A DNA stretch of 39,380 nucleotides from Yoonia vestfoldensis (lineage in GTDB: Bacteria > Pseudomonadota > Alphaproteobacteria > Rhodobacterales > Rhodobacteraceae): contig NZ_CP021433.1 in NCBI RefSeq assembly GCF_002158905.1, positions 1-39,380 of the forward strand, in the 5' to 3' direction. The notes under the pieces were generated by a model. It did no database searches, had not been told where the DNA came from, and saw only the letters and a list, made by a program, of their open reading frames with translations. The position numbers and the translations under genes were made by a program. Below are positions 1-7,752 of the stretch, piece after piece; the stretch's first letter is position 1; every line of letters begins with the position of its first letter.

Positions 1-1393
1 CTTGATCTCCTTCGATCAAAGCTTCCCGGCCAACAAGGATGTCACACTCAAGTCCCGGGGTGGCGGCACGCGCCTGTCTCTACGCCCCTTGAAGCCACAA
101 ACTGATCCTGTGGGGCTTGAAGACCTGAAAGCAGAGCTCGGCCGACGGTGGCCGATGACCAGCCTGCTTGATGTGCTGAAGGAAGTTGACCTGCGCACGG
201 AGTTCACGCCGCTGTTCCGTGCGGCGGGATCTCGGCAGACCTTGCCACAGGAAGAGGTCTCCCGGCGCCTCTTGCTGGCCCTGTTTGGGATCGGGACGAA
301 TATTGGGCTCAAGGCCATTGCGGCGGGCCCCCATAAGGTCAGCTACAAAGAACTGCTCTACATCCGGCAACGCTTCGTTCACAAAACAGCGCTTCAGGAT
401 GCAACCCGGCGGATTGCAGACGCCACCTACCGCATCCGAAGCGCCGATATCTGGGGAGATGCGGGCACGAGTTGTGCCTCGGATTCCACGCAGTTGGCTT
501 CCTGGGACCAGAACCTGATGACAGAGTGGCACCAGCGCTATGGCGGGCGCGGGGTGATGATCTACTGGCATGTTGATAAGCAGGCCACCTGCGTCCACTC
601 ACAGATGAAACAAGTCTCGTCTTCAGAGGTCGCTTCCATGATCGAAGGCGTGCTGCACCACGGCACGGACCTGGATATCGACCGCCAGTTTGTTGATACC
701 CACGGGCAAAGTGTCGTGGGGTTCGCCTTTTGCCATCTTCTCGGCTTCGACTTGATGCCGCGCCTGAAGGGTATCGCCAACCAAAAGCTCGCCCGCGCGG
801 ACAAGCAAACCGACCATCGCTTCGCAAATATCGAGTCTATTTGCATGGCCCGGCCCATCGACTGGGGTCTGATCGGGCAGCATTACGATGAGATGATCCG
901 CCTTGCGAGCGCCCTCAAGCTGCGGACAGCAGACGCGGAAACCATCCTACGCCGCTTTACACGGGGCCAAACGCACCCGGTGTTCTCGGCGCTGTTGGAA
1001 TTGGGCAAGGCGGTTAAAACGATCTTTCTGTGCCGGTATCTCGGCAACGCGGAGCTGCGCCGCGAGATCCATTCTGGACTCAATGTTATAGAGCGCTGGA
1101 ACGGGGTGAACGACTTCATCTTCTACGGCAATGGCAATGAGCTGGTGTCCAATCGTCGTGACGATCATGAAATCTCTGTCCTCAGCCTGCATCTGCTGCA
1201 AGCGGCGATGGTCTACGTGAACACCCTTATGATCCAGGAGGTGCTCCGTGAGCACGCCTGGCGCGAAAAAATGACAGACCGAGACATGGCGGCGCTGAAC
1301 CCACTGCCGCACAGCCACTTCAACCCATACGGCGTCTTCGATCTTGATATGGACACGCGTTTACCTCTCGAAGAGGTGAGGATGGCAGCATGA
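1..1393 (+). CDS. tnpA: Tn3-family transposase TnpA, C-terminal 464 codons
   Basis: This is the catalytic half of a replicative (cointegrate-forming) DDE transposase acting on its own 38-bp terminal repeats. The frame enters from base 1 as the third base of a Pro codon shared with the right edge, and the joined protein is 975 aa, the normal length for Tn3 TnpA. The likely catalytic triad is visible: Asp in CASDSTQ, Asp in FVDTHG and Glu in NVIERWN, about residues 673, 744 and 876 of the joined protein. It ends with TGA 112 bp before tnpR, on the same strand. The TTG near base 2 is internal to the gene, not a start. Confidence 0.95.
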   Translation, partial: LISFDQSFPANKDVTLKSRGGGTRLSLRPLKPQTDPVGLEDLKAELGRRWPMTSLLDVLKEVDLRTEFTPLFRAAGSRQTLPQEEVSRRLLLALFGIGTNIGLKAIAAGPHKVSYKELLYIRQRFVHKTALQDATRRIADATYRIRSADIWGDAGTSCASDSTQLASWDQNLMTEWHQRYGGRGVMIYWHVDKQATCVHSQMKQVSSSEVASMIEGVLHHGTDLDIDRQFVDTHGQSVVGFAFCHLLGFDLMPRLKGIANQKLARADKQTDHRFANIESICMARPIDWGLIGQHYDEMIRLASALKLRTADAETILRRFTRGQTHPVFSALLELGKAVKTIFLCRYLGNAELRREIHSGLNVIERWNGVNDFIFYGNGNELVSNRRDDHEISVLSLHLLQAAMVYVNTLMIQEVLREHAWREKMTDRDMAALNPLPHSHFNPYGVFDLDMDTRLPLEEVRMAA

Positions 1394-1505
1394 CATGTTC
1401 CGAAACTTATAACAAACGGAACGACCTTTTTTGTGCGCAAAATCAGCGCCTTGTAAAATCCGTATATTTGTTCCGTATGTGGCGCCTTAAATCCGGGCAA
1501 AATCC
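1394..1505 (+). promoter_or_regulatory. Putative res site of Tn-A between tnpA and tnpR
   Basis: This 112-bp AT-richer spacer holds short dyads typical of resolvase sites. GTTCCG (near 1397) and CGGAAC (near 1418) form an inverted pair about 28 bp long overall, and a related TCCGTA...TTCCGTA segment follows near 1458-1480. Its position between tnpA and a serine resolvase is the usual place for a three-subsite res. Exact subsites cannot be assigned by eye. Confidence 0.6.
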
Positions 1506-2066
1506 ATGCTGATCGGGTACGCGAGGGTCTCGACGACTGGCCAGAACCTAGAAAGTCAGATCGAACACCTCCAGAGCGAAGGTTGTGACACGATCTTCCA
1601 GGAAAAAATCACGGGGTTTGACCGGCGCAGGCCTCAGCTTGAAAAGATGATCGCTTCCCTACAGCCCAGTGATACGTTGGTCGTCACCAGCCTCGACCGT
1701 CTGGCCCGATCAACCAGTGATCTCTTCGTGATTACCCAGAAGGTAGAGGCCGTCGGAGCATCATTCCGCTCCCTGCGGGAACCCTGGGCCGACACAACAA
1801 GCTCCATGGGAAAGTTCTTACTTACTGTTTTTGCTGGACTTTCTGAACTTGAACGCAACATCATCAATGAACGCACAGAAGAAGGACGGACCTCCGCAAA
1901 GAAACGCGGCGTGAAGTTCGGACGCAAGCTGAAGCTGACACCACACCAGCAGGATCAGGTCAGGGCCATGCTCAAAGAGGGAAAATCCATTCGTGCCATC
2001 GCGCGCGACTTCAACGTCGGTGTCGCAACAATCGACCGCATCAAGCGCACAACAGCACTCTCATGA
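1506..2066 (+). CDS. tnpR: Tn3-family serine resolvase TnpR (186 aa)
   Basis: This protein resolves the cointegrates formed by TnpA through recombination at res. The N-terminal resolvase domain begins MLIGYARVST with the catalytic Ser at residue 9. Conserved blocks DRLARS (about residue 62) and GLSELERNIINERTEEG (about residue 115) follow, and a C-terminal helix-turn-helix ends the protein (KSIRAIARDFNVGVATIDRI). The length of 186 aa is standard. The gene lies directly downstream of the res-like spacer, and its TGA is one base before the right inverted repeat. The ATG at 1506 fits the family N-terminus exactly. Confidence 0.95.
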   Translation: MLIGYARVSTTGQNLESQIEHLQSEGCDTIFQEKITGFDRRRPQLEKMIASLQPSDTLVVTSLDRLARSTSDLFVITQKVEAVGASFRSLREPWADTTSSMGKFLLTVFAGLSELERNIINERTEEGRTSAKKRGVKFGRKLKLTPHQQDQVRAMLKEGKSIRAIARDFNVGVATIDRIKRTTALS

Positions 2067-2067
2067 A

Positions 2068-2105
2068 ATGTGGCCGTTTTTGAACCCCTTCGTGCGTACG
2101 GGGCC
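2068..2105 (-). repeat. Right 38-bp terminal inverted repeat of Tn-A
   Basis: Read on the minus strand it begins GGCCCCGTACGCACGAAGGG and ends CGGCCACAT. It matches the left repeat at 37730-37767 except at positions 6, 22 and 29. The length of 38 bp is the Tn3-family norm. Confidence 0.92.
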
Positions 2106-2110
2106 TAGAT
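2106..2110. repeat. Target-site duplication TAGAT, right copy
   Basis: TAGAT directly abuts the right end of Tn-A and is identical to 37725-37729 at the left end. Five bp is the Tn3-family duplication length. In merA it encodes the ATC TA of an Ile-Tyr pair. Confidence 0.92.
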
Positions 2111-3046
2111 GCCGGGCACCGATGTTTGCATATCCTCACCGACGACGATGGACCCACGTGCGTCTGTTTCCACGCCGATTGCGTCCAGGCCCATATCTTC
2201 GGTATTTGCCCGCCTGCCAGCGGTCGCAACAAGATGATCCGCCGTCACTTCGACAGGCTTTCCGTTCTGGATCACGCGCAACGTCACGCCCGCAGCAACG
2301 TCGCGGCGCACGGTGTCGTAGCTCAATCCGGTCAGAAGGGTGATCCCTTCGGCCTCGAACGCCTCCGCCAGCGCCTCCGAGACTTCCGGCTCCGCGCCGG
2401 GCAGCAGGTGCGACCGGGCGACGAGCGTGACCTTCACGCCCATGCGGCTCATCATCTGGGCCAGCTCCGCGCCGATGTAGCCCGCGCCGATGAAGATCAG
2501 GCTTTTCGGCAGCGCTTCGAGTTCCAGAAGGCTGGTGCTGTCGAGCGCGCCGATTTCCTCGATGCCGTCGATGGTCGGCAGGATGGGACGCCCGCCCGTG
2601 GCGATGATGGTCTTCGGTGCTTTCAGGATTCTATCACCGACTGCCACGCCACCTTCGATCAGCCGCGCGGGACCTGCGTCGATGTAATCGACACTCTCAT
2701 ATTCCGGCAAAAGGTCCGCGTATTTCTTCTGGCGCAGGGTCTCTACCAGATCGTCTTTGGACTGAACGAGCGTCTGCCAATCATCGACTTGCGCATGGCC
2801 TGATAGACCGGGGAACCGTTTGGCAGCTCCCGCACCGTGCACGGCCTCTGCCGCGCGGATCATTGCCTTGGACGGCACGCATCCCACGTTGACGCAGGTT
2901 CCGCCTATGGTGCCATGTCCCACGAGAGCGACGCGCTTTCCGGCATCCGCGCCAGTAATTGCGGCGGAGAACCCCGCCGACCCCGCCCCGAGGACGATCA
3001 GGTCATAGCCGCCTTGGCCGTAGCCGCCTTTAATTAGGTCTTTCAT
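2106..3046 (-). pseudogene. merA: Mercuric reductase MerA, N-terminal part, interrupted by Tn-A
   Basis: MerA reduces Hg(II) to volatile Hg(0) with NADPH and FAD in the cytoplasm. The fragment shows the FAD-binding GAGSAG loop, the redox-active CVNVGC pair (about residues 51 and 56) and the central NAD(P)-binding GAGYIGAE. It lacks the N-terminal NmerA metal-binding domain. The start is taken as ATG 3046, which has GAGG ten bases upstream; a GTG at 3061 is less likely. The frame ends at a TAG created by the transposon junction after SVPGI. The C-terminal part lies at 37232-37729; with Tn-A removed the gene encodes 477 aa. The truncated product lacks the dimer interface and the C-terminal CysCys, so it should be inactive. 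Confidence 0.93.
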
Positions 3047-3047
3047 C

Positions 3048-3185
3048 TCAGCGTACCTCACTTGATTCGTGATTTCTCGATTTAGCCGCGAGCAGATAGA
3101 TGACTGCGCCGATTGCGATCAGCGGTGTCAACATGCCGAGAAGACCGAAGAACATACCGGTGGCGGTGCAACATCCCATCATCAT
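3048..3185 (-). CDS. 45-aa Cys-containing membrane peptide of the mer operon
   Basis: This small frame begins with three Met codons, overlaps the merF stop in the pattern ATGATG, and ends one base before the merA ATG. It encodes MMMGCC followed by a hydrophobic stretch (about residues 10-35) and a polar, charged tail. Tight overlap at both ends suggests translational coupling. The vicinal CysCys beside a membrane segment resembles the other mercury-transport proteins of the operon. I know of no named family for it, so the coding call rests on position and composition. A role in handing Hg(II) to MerA is inference. Confidence 0.55.
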   Translation of the reverse strand: MMMGCCTATGMFFGLLGMLTPLIAIGAVIYLLAAKSRNHESSEVR

Positions 3186-3568
3186 GAGAGCGTTCCTTTC
3201 TTTTGCGCACGGTTCACGAGAACCGCGTAGAGTGCTGTGGCGGCGAAAACGCCGATTGTGATCCGTATTGCGAACCTGAATTCGAGGAGAATGATCAGGA
3301 TCGACAGAACTGCCGCGAGGCCGGTGGCCCAGAGTTTCGGGGCCGGTCCCGGCTTGCCAGCGCGCAGCCAAAGGGCCTGTGCCACCACGGCGAGACTGAA
3401 AAACAGCAGCGGGAACAGGGCGTAATCGAGCCAACCCGTGAGGGCCGACAACCCGACGCCAGCAATGATGACGACCAGAAGCGGTGTAAAGCAGCAGAGC
3501 GCGGCGAAGAGCGCACCGCCAAGCCCCCATTTCAGCAGGCGGTCGGGATTTTCAGGTGTGTCAGTCAA
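3182..3568 (-). CDS. merF: MerF-like mercury transporter, extended (128 aa)
   Basis: This is an inner-membrane Hg(II) importer of the MerF type. The N-terminal region carries LCCFTPLLVV with a vicinal cysteine pair in a membrane helix, followed by GLSALTGWLDY, which is characteristic of MerF. Classical MerF is about 80 aa; this protein has an additional hydrophobic segment (about residues 80-115), giving roughly four membrane segments. Translation appears to start at TTG 3568, overlapping the preceding stop (TTGA), consistent with coupling. The gene sits between merP with its follow-up gene and merA, as expected for an uptake component. Confidence 0.8.
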   Translation of the reverse strand: MTDTPENPDRLLKWGLGGALFAALCCFTPLLVVIIAGVGLSALTGWLDYALFPLLFFSLAVVAQALWLRAGKPGPAPKLWATGLAAVLSILIILLEFRFAIRITIGVFAATALYAVLVNRAQKKGTLS

Positions 3569-3816
3569 GGGGCCGTCTTTCGTTGTGATGGGTCTGAGCT
3601 GGAGGCGCGTCTCATGTGCGAACGACGCAGTGCGCGGACGATCAAGTAGGTCAGACCCGTCAAAACCAGCACGGCAATACCGTTTACCCCGGAGAGCCAG
3701 GCACCAATGCCGCCGAACAACGCTGCGAGCACGGCAGTTCCCCCGCCGCAGCAGACGACCACGACCGGAGCTGCTATTCCGAAGGCCAACAGCCCACCCA
3801 TCAGATTGTCACGCAT
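3565..3816 (-). CDS. Small CysCys membrane protein of the mer operon (83 aa)
   Basis: Start ATG 3816 lies 10 bases after the merP stop, and the stop overlaps the TTG of the merF-like gene. The peptide has a first hydrophobic helix containing VVVVCCGGG and a second (about residues 43-60), followed by a basic, Ser-rich tail. The vicinal cysteines inside a membrane helix are the hallmark of Hg(II) importers (MerT, MerC, MerF), so a role in mercury uptake is likely. I cannot assign it firmly to a named Mer family. A longer in-frame version from 3867 would overlap merP and is not preferred. Confidence 0.7.
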   Translation of the reverse strand: MRDNLMGGLLAFGIAAPVVVVCCGGGTAVLAALFGGIGAWLSGVNGIAVLVLTGLTYLIVRALRRSHMRRASSSDPSQRKTAP

Positions 3817-3826
3817 TGCAGACGGC

Positions 3827-4129
3827 TCAGGAGGCTGCGTCAGGCAGCACTTGCGCCGGATAGCCATTGGCCGTCACCGCGCCGATGATGCTTTCGATGG
3901 AAGTCTCGGCGTCATCGTAGGTCACGCTGTAAACACCCTGTCCGTATTCGGGGCCGTCCTGGAACGCAGCAATCTCGACCGAAGGAACACCGCGCATCGA
4001 ACTGGCAACAATGAACGAACAGGACGGGCATGTCAGTTCGCTGACGGCGATCTCGACCTGGCGCTCTTCAGCGAGGGCCGGGGTCGAGAGTGCGGCGATG
4101 GTCAGGGCGTATAAAAGGAGATGCTTCAT
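3827..4129 (-). CDS. merP: Periplasmic mercury-binding protein MerP
   Basis: MerP scavenges Hg(II) in the periplasm and passes it to MerT. It has a clear signal peptide (MKHLLLYALTIAALSTPALA) and then one heavy-metal-associated fold with the metal site TCPSCSF. The Cys-Pro-Ser-Cys variant differs from the usual Cys-Ala-Ala-Cys of enteric MerP. The start at ATG 4129 places AGGA eight bases upstream; an ATG two codons earlier would leave too short a gap. The gene lies 15 bp after merT in the same operon. Confidence 0.92.
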   Translation of the reverse strand: MKHLLLYALTIAALSTPALAEERQVEIAVSELTCPSCSFIVASSMRGVPSVEIAAFQDGPEYGQGVYSVTYDDAETSIESIIGAVTANGYPAQVLPDAAS

Positions 4130-4144
4130 GGTCATGGTCCTCGT

Positions 4145-4552
4145 TCAGAATTTCAGGATGATGGGGGTGATGTAGGGAAAGATCATAGCAACAGCGACAA
4201 TCGCGGACGCGGCCCAGAGGGTTGCGCGCATGATGCGGCGGTCGATGGGGCGGGCGCAGGTGCCATCGGCACAGGACTCGGCATTTACAGGCTTGTAAGC
4301 CTTGTAGAAGCCGTATCCCAAGAACGCGGCGCTCAGCGCGAAGGTGTACCACTTGTAGGCATAGAGCGCCCCGAGCTGCGCGATGAACACGCCTGTTACG
4401 CCAAAGCTGACCAGCACCAATGGAAGGATGCAGCACGAGGTCATCGCCAGCGCACCGAGGACGCCGAGGCCGGTCACGCCCCATCCCTTGGTGGTTTCGT
4501 CGCCAATTTTCTGCGACCGAGATTGCGGAAGTTCCGCCAAATTTTGTTCCAT
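4145..4552 (-). CDS. merT: Mercuric transport protein MerT (135 aa)
   Basis: MerT is the inner-membrane Hg(II) importer. After a polar N-terminus there are three hydrophobic segments; the first contains the CysCys pair (AMTSCCILP) and a cytoplasmic-side pair follows in CADGTC. ATG 4552 is chosen because AGGAAG lies a few bases upstream and the family begins here; the open frame upstream runs into the operator and merR. It is the first gene of the minus-strand mer operon, driven by the MerR-controlled promoter at 4582-4612. Confidence 0.93.
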   Translation of the reverse strand: MEQNLAELPQSRSQKIGDETTKGWGVTGLGVLGALAMTSCCILPLVLVSFGVTGVFIAQLGALYAYKWYTFALSAAFLGYGFYKAYKPVNAESCADGTCARPIDRRIMRATLWAASAIVAVAMIFPYITPIILKF

Positions 4553-4581
4553 CGAATCTTCCTTGAACAGATATTTCCACC

Positions 4582-4612
4582 GTTCTAGGGTCTGTAGTTG
4601 ATACAGGATCAA
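4582..4612 (-). promoter_or_regulatory. MerR-type mer promoter/operator with 19-bp spacer
   Basis: On the minus strand a -35 TTGATC (4612-4607) and a -10 TAGAAC (4587-4582) are separated by exactly 19 bp. This over-long spacer is the signature of MerR-family promoters. It contains the dyad CTGTA-N5-TACAG (4592-4606), which is the expected MerR binding site. The site lies between the divergent merT and merR starts. Confidence 0.88.
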
Positions 4613-4628
4613 GGGATTTTTTGGCACA

Positions 4629-5042
4629 ATGAGTAACACAAGCGTGAGATCTATTCGGCGGAGCGATTTGGCCCGCGCAACGGGCTGCAACCTGGAAACC
4701 ATTCGCTACTACGAGAAAATCGGGATCATGCCGGACCCGCCGCGCAGTGTGAAAGGCTATCGCAGCTACGATGATACCCACGTCAAGCGGCTGAAATTCG
4801 TCATGCGGTCCCGCGATCTAGGCTTTTCTCTTGAAGAGGTTCGCGGGCTGCTTGGGCTGGTCGATGACCGATGCCGGACATGCGCCGAGGTGCAGATGAT
4901 CGCCGAAGATCATCTGACAGACGTTCGAGCCAAGATCGCCGACCTGAAGCGGATCGAGCGCGTTTTGTCGGACACCGTTGCACGATGCACTGGTGATGCC
5001 GCGCCGGAATGCGCGGTGATCGACGCGCTACTCGATGCTTAA
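4629..5042 (+). CDS. merR: Mercury-responsive regulator MerR (137 aa)
   Basis: MerR represses the divergent mer operon without Hg(II) and activates it, by untwisting the 19-bp spacer, when Hg(II) binds. The N-terminal winged HTH (DLARATGCNLETIRYYEKIG) is followed by a long dimerisation helix. The three Hg-binding cysteines appear as DDRCRTC and then VARCTG and PECAV near the C-terminus, as in true MerR rather than in ZntR or CueR. The gene starts 16 bp past the -35 hexamer of the merT promoter. Confidence 0.94.
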   Translation: MSNTSVRSIRRSDLARATGCNLETIRYYEKIGIMPDPPRSVKGYRSYDDTHVKRLKFVMRSRDLGFSLEEVRGLLGLVDDRCRTCAEVQMIAEDHLTDVRAKIADLKRIERVLSDTVARCTGDAAPECAVIDALLDA

Positions 5043-5190
5043 GAAATCTGAGCGGTTGTGTTCGCGTTCGAAGGGCAAAAACGGTGGATTTAGCCAGTGA
5101 CATAAACGTCTGAGTTCGGTCCAGATGTGGCGAAAAGCAGACCTTAGTCTCCATCTGACCATCCGGCAGCTTTGCGGACATTCCGGACAT

Positions 5191-5571
5191 TCAGCCAGTG
5201 AACGCGATGAAGAGATTGCGCTGCGGATCGAACAGCGCAACATTTCCGCTGTGATCAAATGAGTTCATCGGGCTCGCCGCCTCAAGGTATTCCCAAAGGC
5301 TATGAGAGCCGGTCACCTTGCGGATCTTGAACCATATCGTCGTTCTATGCGGCTTGCCACGGATGATGCCTTGAATTCCCATGTCTTTCATCAGCCTTGC
5401 CACAGTGCAACGCGCGACATCGAAGTCCTCCCGGACGAGCTGCCGCCAGACCTTGCGGATGCCATAGACCCGCCAGTTCTCCTCGAACACACGTCGGACC
5501 TCGGGCCCCAGGGAGAGGGGCAGCTCAACCTCAGCGCCGCCATTGAGCCTGAACAAGAAATTAAAACGCAC
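5191..5571 (-). pseudogene. IS3-family transposase OrfB fragment
   Basis: The segment coded by about 5338-5505 contains the conserved stretches YGIRKVWRQL, DVARCTVARLMKDMG and IRGKPHRTT of IS3-family OrfB just before its DDE core. After HRTT the expected sequence is lost and unrelated residues run to the stop. No OrfA, no DDE core and no terminal repeats are present. It is a decayed relic at the junction between the mer genes and the catabolic cluster. The 150 bp between merR and this fragment (5043-5190) holds nothing I can recognise. Confidence 0.75.
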
Positions 5572-5600
5572 CCGCAGCTAAGGGTAGCGCAGGTGCGTTT
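5564..5600 (-). terminator. Rho-independent terminator after bhcC
   Basis: AAACGCACC (5564-5572) and GGTGCGTTT (5592-5600) form a 9-bp stem with further GCTA/TAGC pairing inside. On the minus strand it is followed by a T-rich run and starts about 23 bases after the bhcC stop. Confidence 0.75.
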
Positions 5601-5623
5601 ATTAGAAAATTATAGTCTCAGCC

Positions 5624-6787
5624 TCAGTAGGCCTTCCCGCGCGCGGAAACCGGCCACAGGGTCTCTACCTTGCCGTTGCGGACGCCGACATACCAGTCGT
5701 GGACGTTGCAGGTCGGATCGCAATGGCCCGGCACCAGACGCAGCTTGTCGTTGACCTCGAGAACGGCGTTGTCGTCCTGGACCACTCCGTGCTCGTCGCT
5801 GCACTTGATGTATTTTACATCGTCGCGGCCATAGACGAGTGGCAGCCCGCTATCGACCGACTGCGCCTTCAAGCCCGCGTCCACTACCGCAAGATGCGGC
5901 TTGGCGTGGGACATGACGGAGGTCAGGATGAACAGCGCGTTTTCCCATTCGCCCTGGTCGATGCGCTTGCCGTCCTTGTCGTGGATGCGGCCATAATCCG
6001 CGTCCATGAAGGCGTAGGAGCCGCACTGGAGTTCGTTGTAAACGCCCGAGTTGCTTTCGAAGTAATAGCTGCCGGTGCCGCCGCCCGAGACCAGTTCCGG
6101 TTCCAGCCCCTCGGCCTTCAGCGCCTCGACGGCATCGGTCACTTGGGCAATGGCGGCGTCTAGCTTGGCCTTTCGGTCCTGGTAGCTGTCCATGTGCTGC
6201 ATGGCGCCTTGATAGGCCTGGATGCCGGTGAACTTTAGCCCTGGCGCCGCGTCGATGGCCTTGGCGATCTCCAAGACCGCATCAGAGGTCTTCACGCCGC
6301 AGCGGCCCGCGCCACAATCGATCTCCACGAAGCATTCCAGCGTGGTGCCGTGCTTCTGCGCGGCAGCCGACAGGTCGGCCACGTTCGCCACGTCGTCCAC
6401 GCAGACGATGATCCTGCTGCCCAGCTTCGGCAGGCGGGCCAGGCGGTCGATCTTCTGCGGGTCGCGCACCTGGTTGGAGACGAGCACATCCTTGATCCCG
6501 CCGCGCACGAAGACCTCGGCCTCGGACACCTTCTGGCAGCAGACTCCGATCGCGCCGCCCAGTTCTTCCTGCAGCTTCAGCACATCGACCGACTTGTGCA
6601 TCTTGCCATGGGCGCGATGGCGCATCCCGTGCGCCTTGGCATAGTTGCCCATCTTCTTGATGTTGCGCTCCAGCGCATCCAGGTCGAGGATCAGGCAGGG
6701 CGTCTGGATATCCTTCTCGTCCATGCCCGGCAGCGCGGGCACGTCGAAGCCGACTTCTAGGTTGTCGAAGTTCACGGGTGCGTTCAT
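5624..6787 (-). CDS. bhcC: Beta-hydroxyaspartate aldolase BhcC (3-hydroxy-D-aspartate aldolase)
   Basis: This PLP enzyme reversibly joins glycine and glyoxylate to (2R,3S)-beta-hydroxyaspartate, the carbon-joining step of the beta-hydroxyaspartate cycle. The length of 387 aa equals that of characterised BhcC as I recall it. Visible family features are TPCLILDLDALERN at the N-terminus, RAHGKMHKS with the probable PLP lysine, CGAGRCGV, SGGGTGSYYF and the metal-site region PGHCDPTCNVHDW near the C-terminus. It belongs to the D-threonine aldolase/D-serine dehydratase fold III group. The SD GAGGAGAG precedes ATG 6787, 11 bp after bhcB. It is the last gene before the terminator at 5564-5600. Confidence 0.92.
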   Translation of the reverse strand: MNAPVNFDNLEVGFDVPALPGMDEKDIQTPCLILDLDALERNIKKMGNYAKAHGMRHRAHGKMHKSVDVLKLQEELGGAIGVCCQKVSEAEVFVRGGIKDVLVSNQVRDPQKIDRLARLPKLGSRIIVCVDDVANVADLSAAAQKHGTTLECFVEIDCGAGRCGVKTSDAVLEIAKAIDAAPGLKFTGIQAYQGAMQHMDSYQDRKAKLDAAIAQVTDAVEALKAEGLEPELVSGGGTGSYYFESNSGVYNELQCGSYAFMDADYGRIHDKDGKRIDQGEWENALFILTSVMSHAKPHLAVVDAGLKAQSVDSGLPLVYGRDDVKYIKCSDEHGVVQDDNAVLEVNDKLRLVPGHCDPTCNVHDWYVGVRNGKVETLWPVSARGKAY

Positions 6788-6798
6788 AGTGTCTCTCC

Positions 6799-7746
6799 TC
6801 AGAGCCAGGGCAGCTTGTCGAGATCGACATTGCCGCCGGTGATGATGATGCCGACGCGCTTGCCGGCGAATGCGTCCTTGTTCTTCAGGATGGTCGCCAG
6901 CGGCACGGCGCTGCTGGGCTCCATCACGACGCGCAGGTGCTTCCAGATCAGCTTCATCGCGTCGACGATCTCGGCGTCCGAAGTCGTGTAGATCTCGGAC
7001 ACATGGTTGCTGACGAAGTGCCAGGTCAGGTCCTTCAGCGGCACCAGCAAACCGTCCGCGATGGTCTTGGGCGCATCATCCGCGATGATGTGGCCCGCCT
7101 TGAAGCTGCGATACGCGTCGTCGGCCTGCTCGGGCTCGGCGGCGATCACCTTGGTTTCCGGCGCCAGCGTCGAAAGCGTCAGGCAGGTGCCCGAGATCAT
7201 CCCGCCGCCGCCGATCGGCGCGACCACCATGTCCAGCCCGCCGGTCTGCTCCATGAACTCCTTGGAACATGTGCCCTGCCCGGCGATCACGCGCGGATCG
7301 TTGTAGGGGTGGACGAAATCGCCGCCCGTTTGCGCCTGCACCTTGGCGAAGGTTTCCTCGCGCGAAGACGTGGACGGCTCGCATTCGGTGATAACGCCTC
7401 CATAGCGGCGCACGGTGTCCTTCTTGGCCTGCGGTGCGGTGCGCGGCATGACCACGTTGCAGGGGATGCCTCGGCGCATCGCGGCATAGGAAAGGCAAGA
7501 GGCGTGGTTGCCCGATGAATGGGTCGCCACGCCTCTGGCCGCCTGCGCGTCGTCCAGGCCGAAGACCGCATTGGCGGCGCCGCGGACCTTGAAAGCCCCC
7601 GGCTCCTGGAAGTTCTCGCACTTGAAGAACAGCTGCGCGCCGGTCAGCTCGTTCAGATACTCCGAGACTCGCACCGGCGTGCGTCGGATATAAGGCTGGA
7701 TGCGCTTATGCGCGGCCAGCATGTCCCTATATTCTGGAATCAGCAT
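6799..7746 (-). CDS. bhcB: Beta-hydroxyaspartate dehydratase BhcB (315 aa)
   Basis: This fold-type II PLP enzyme eliminates water from beta-hydroxyaspartate to give iminosuccinate. The N-terminal CENFQEPGAFKVRGA carries the PLP lysine, followed by SSGNHASCLSYAA and the phosphate-binding glycine loop IGGGGMISG; the C-terminus has ITGGNVDL. The size and motifs fit threo-3-hydroxyaspartate ammonia-lyase/BhcB, a relative of serine racemase and threonine dehydratase. The direct coupling to bhcC decides between those options. The cycle's aminotransferase (BhcA) and iminosuccinate reductase (BhcD) are not on this plasmid. Confidence 0.9.
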   Translation of the reverse strand: MLIPEYRDMLAAHKRIQPYIRRTPVRVSEYLNELTGAQLFFKCENFQEPGAFKVRGAANAVFGLDDAQAARGVATHSSGNHASCLSYAAMRRGIPCNVVMPRTAPQAKKDTVRRYGGVITECEPSTSSREETFAKVQAQTGGDFVHPYNDPRVIAGQGTCSKEFMEQTGGLDMVVAPIGGGGMISGTCLTLSTLAPETKVIAAEPEQADDAYRSFKAGHIIADDAPKTIADGLLVPLKDLTWHFVSNHVSEIYTTSDAEIVDAMKLIWKHLRVVMEPSSAVPLATILKNKDAFAGKRVGIIITGGNVDLDKLPWL

Positions 7747-7752
7747 CTATAC

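Larger units (their letters stand above)
1..2105 (+). mobile_element. Tn3-family transposon Tn-A, right part (continues from the right edge of the window)
   Basis: This is the right part of a minimal Tn3-family element that wraps around the window edge; the left part is 37730-39380, total about 3756 bp. It carries only tnpA, a res-like spacer and tnpR, and no passenger gene. The right inverted repeat (2068-2105) matches the left one (37730-37767) at 35 of 38 positions. The element is flanked by the 5-bp duplication TAGAT (37725-37729 and 2106-2110). Its target is merA: removing the element and one TAGAT copy restores a continuous 478-codon merA frame. The perfect duplication suggests a recent insertion. 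Seen directly in the sequence; only circularity of the molecule is inferred. Confidence 0.93.

Noticed and set aside
2126..2803. Plus-strand frame opposite the merA N-terminal part
   Set aside because: It is an antisense shadow of merA with no domain of its own.
5191..5337. Tail of the IS3-fragment frame as a possible separate gene
   Set aside because: The residues after HRTT match nothing I know, no start or ribosome site is present, and the segment looks like out-of-context read-through.
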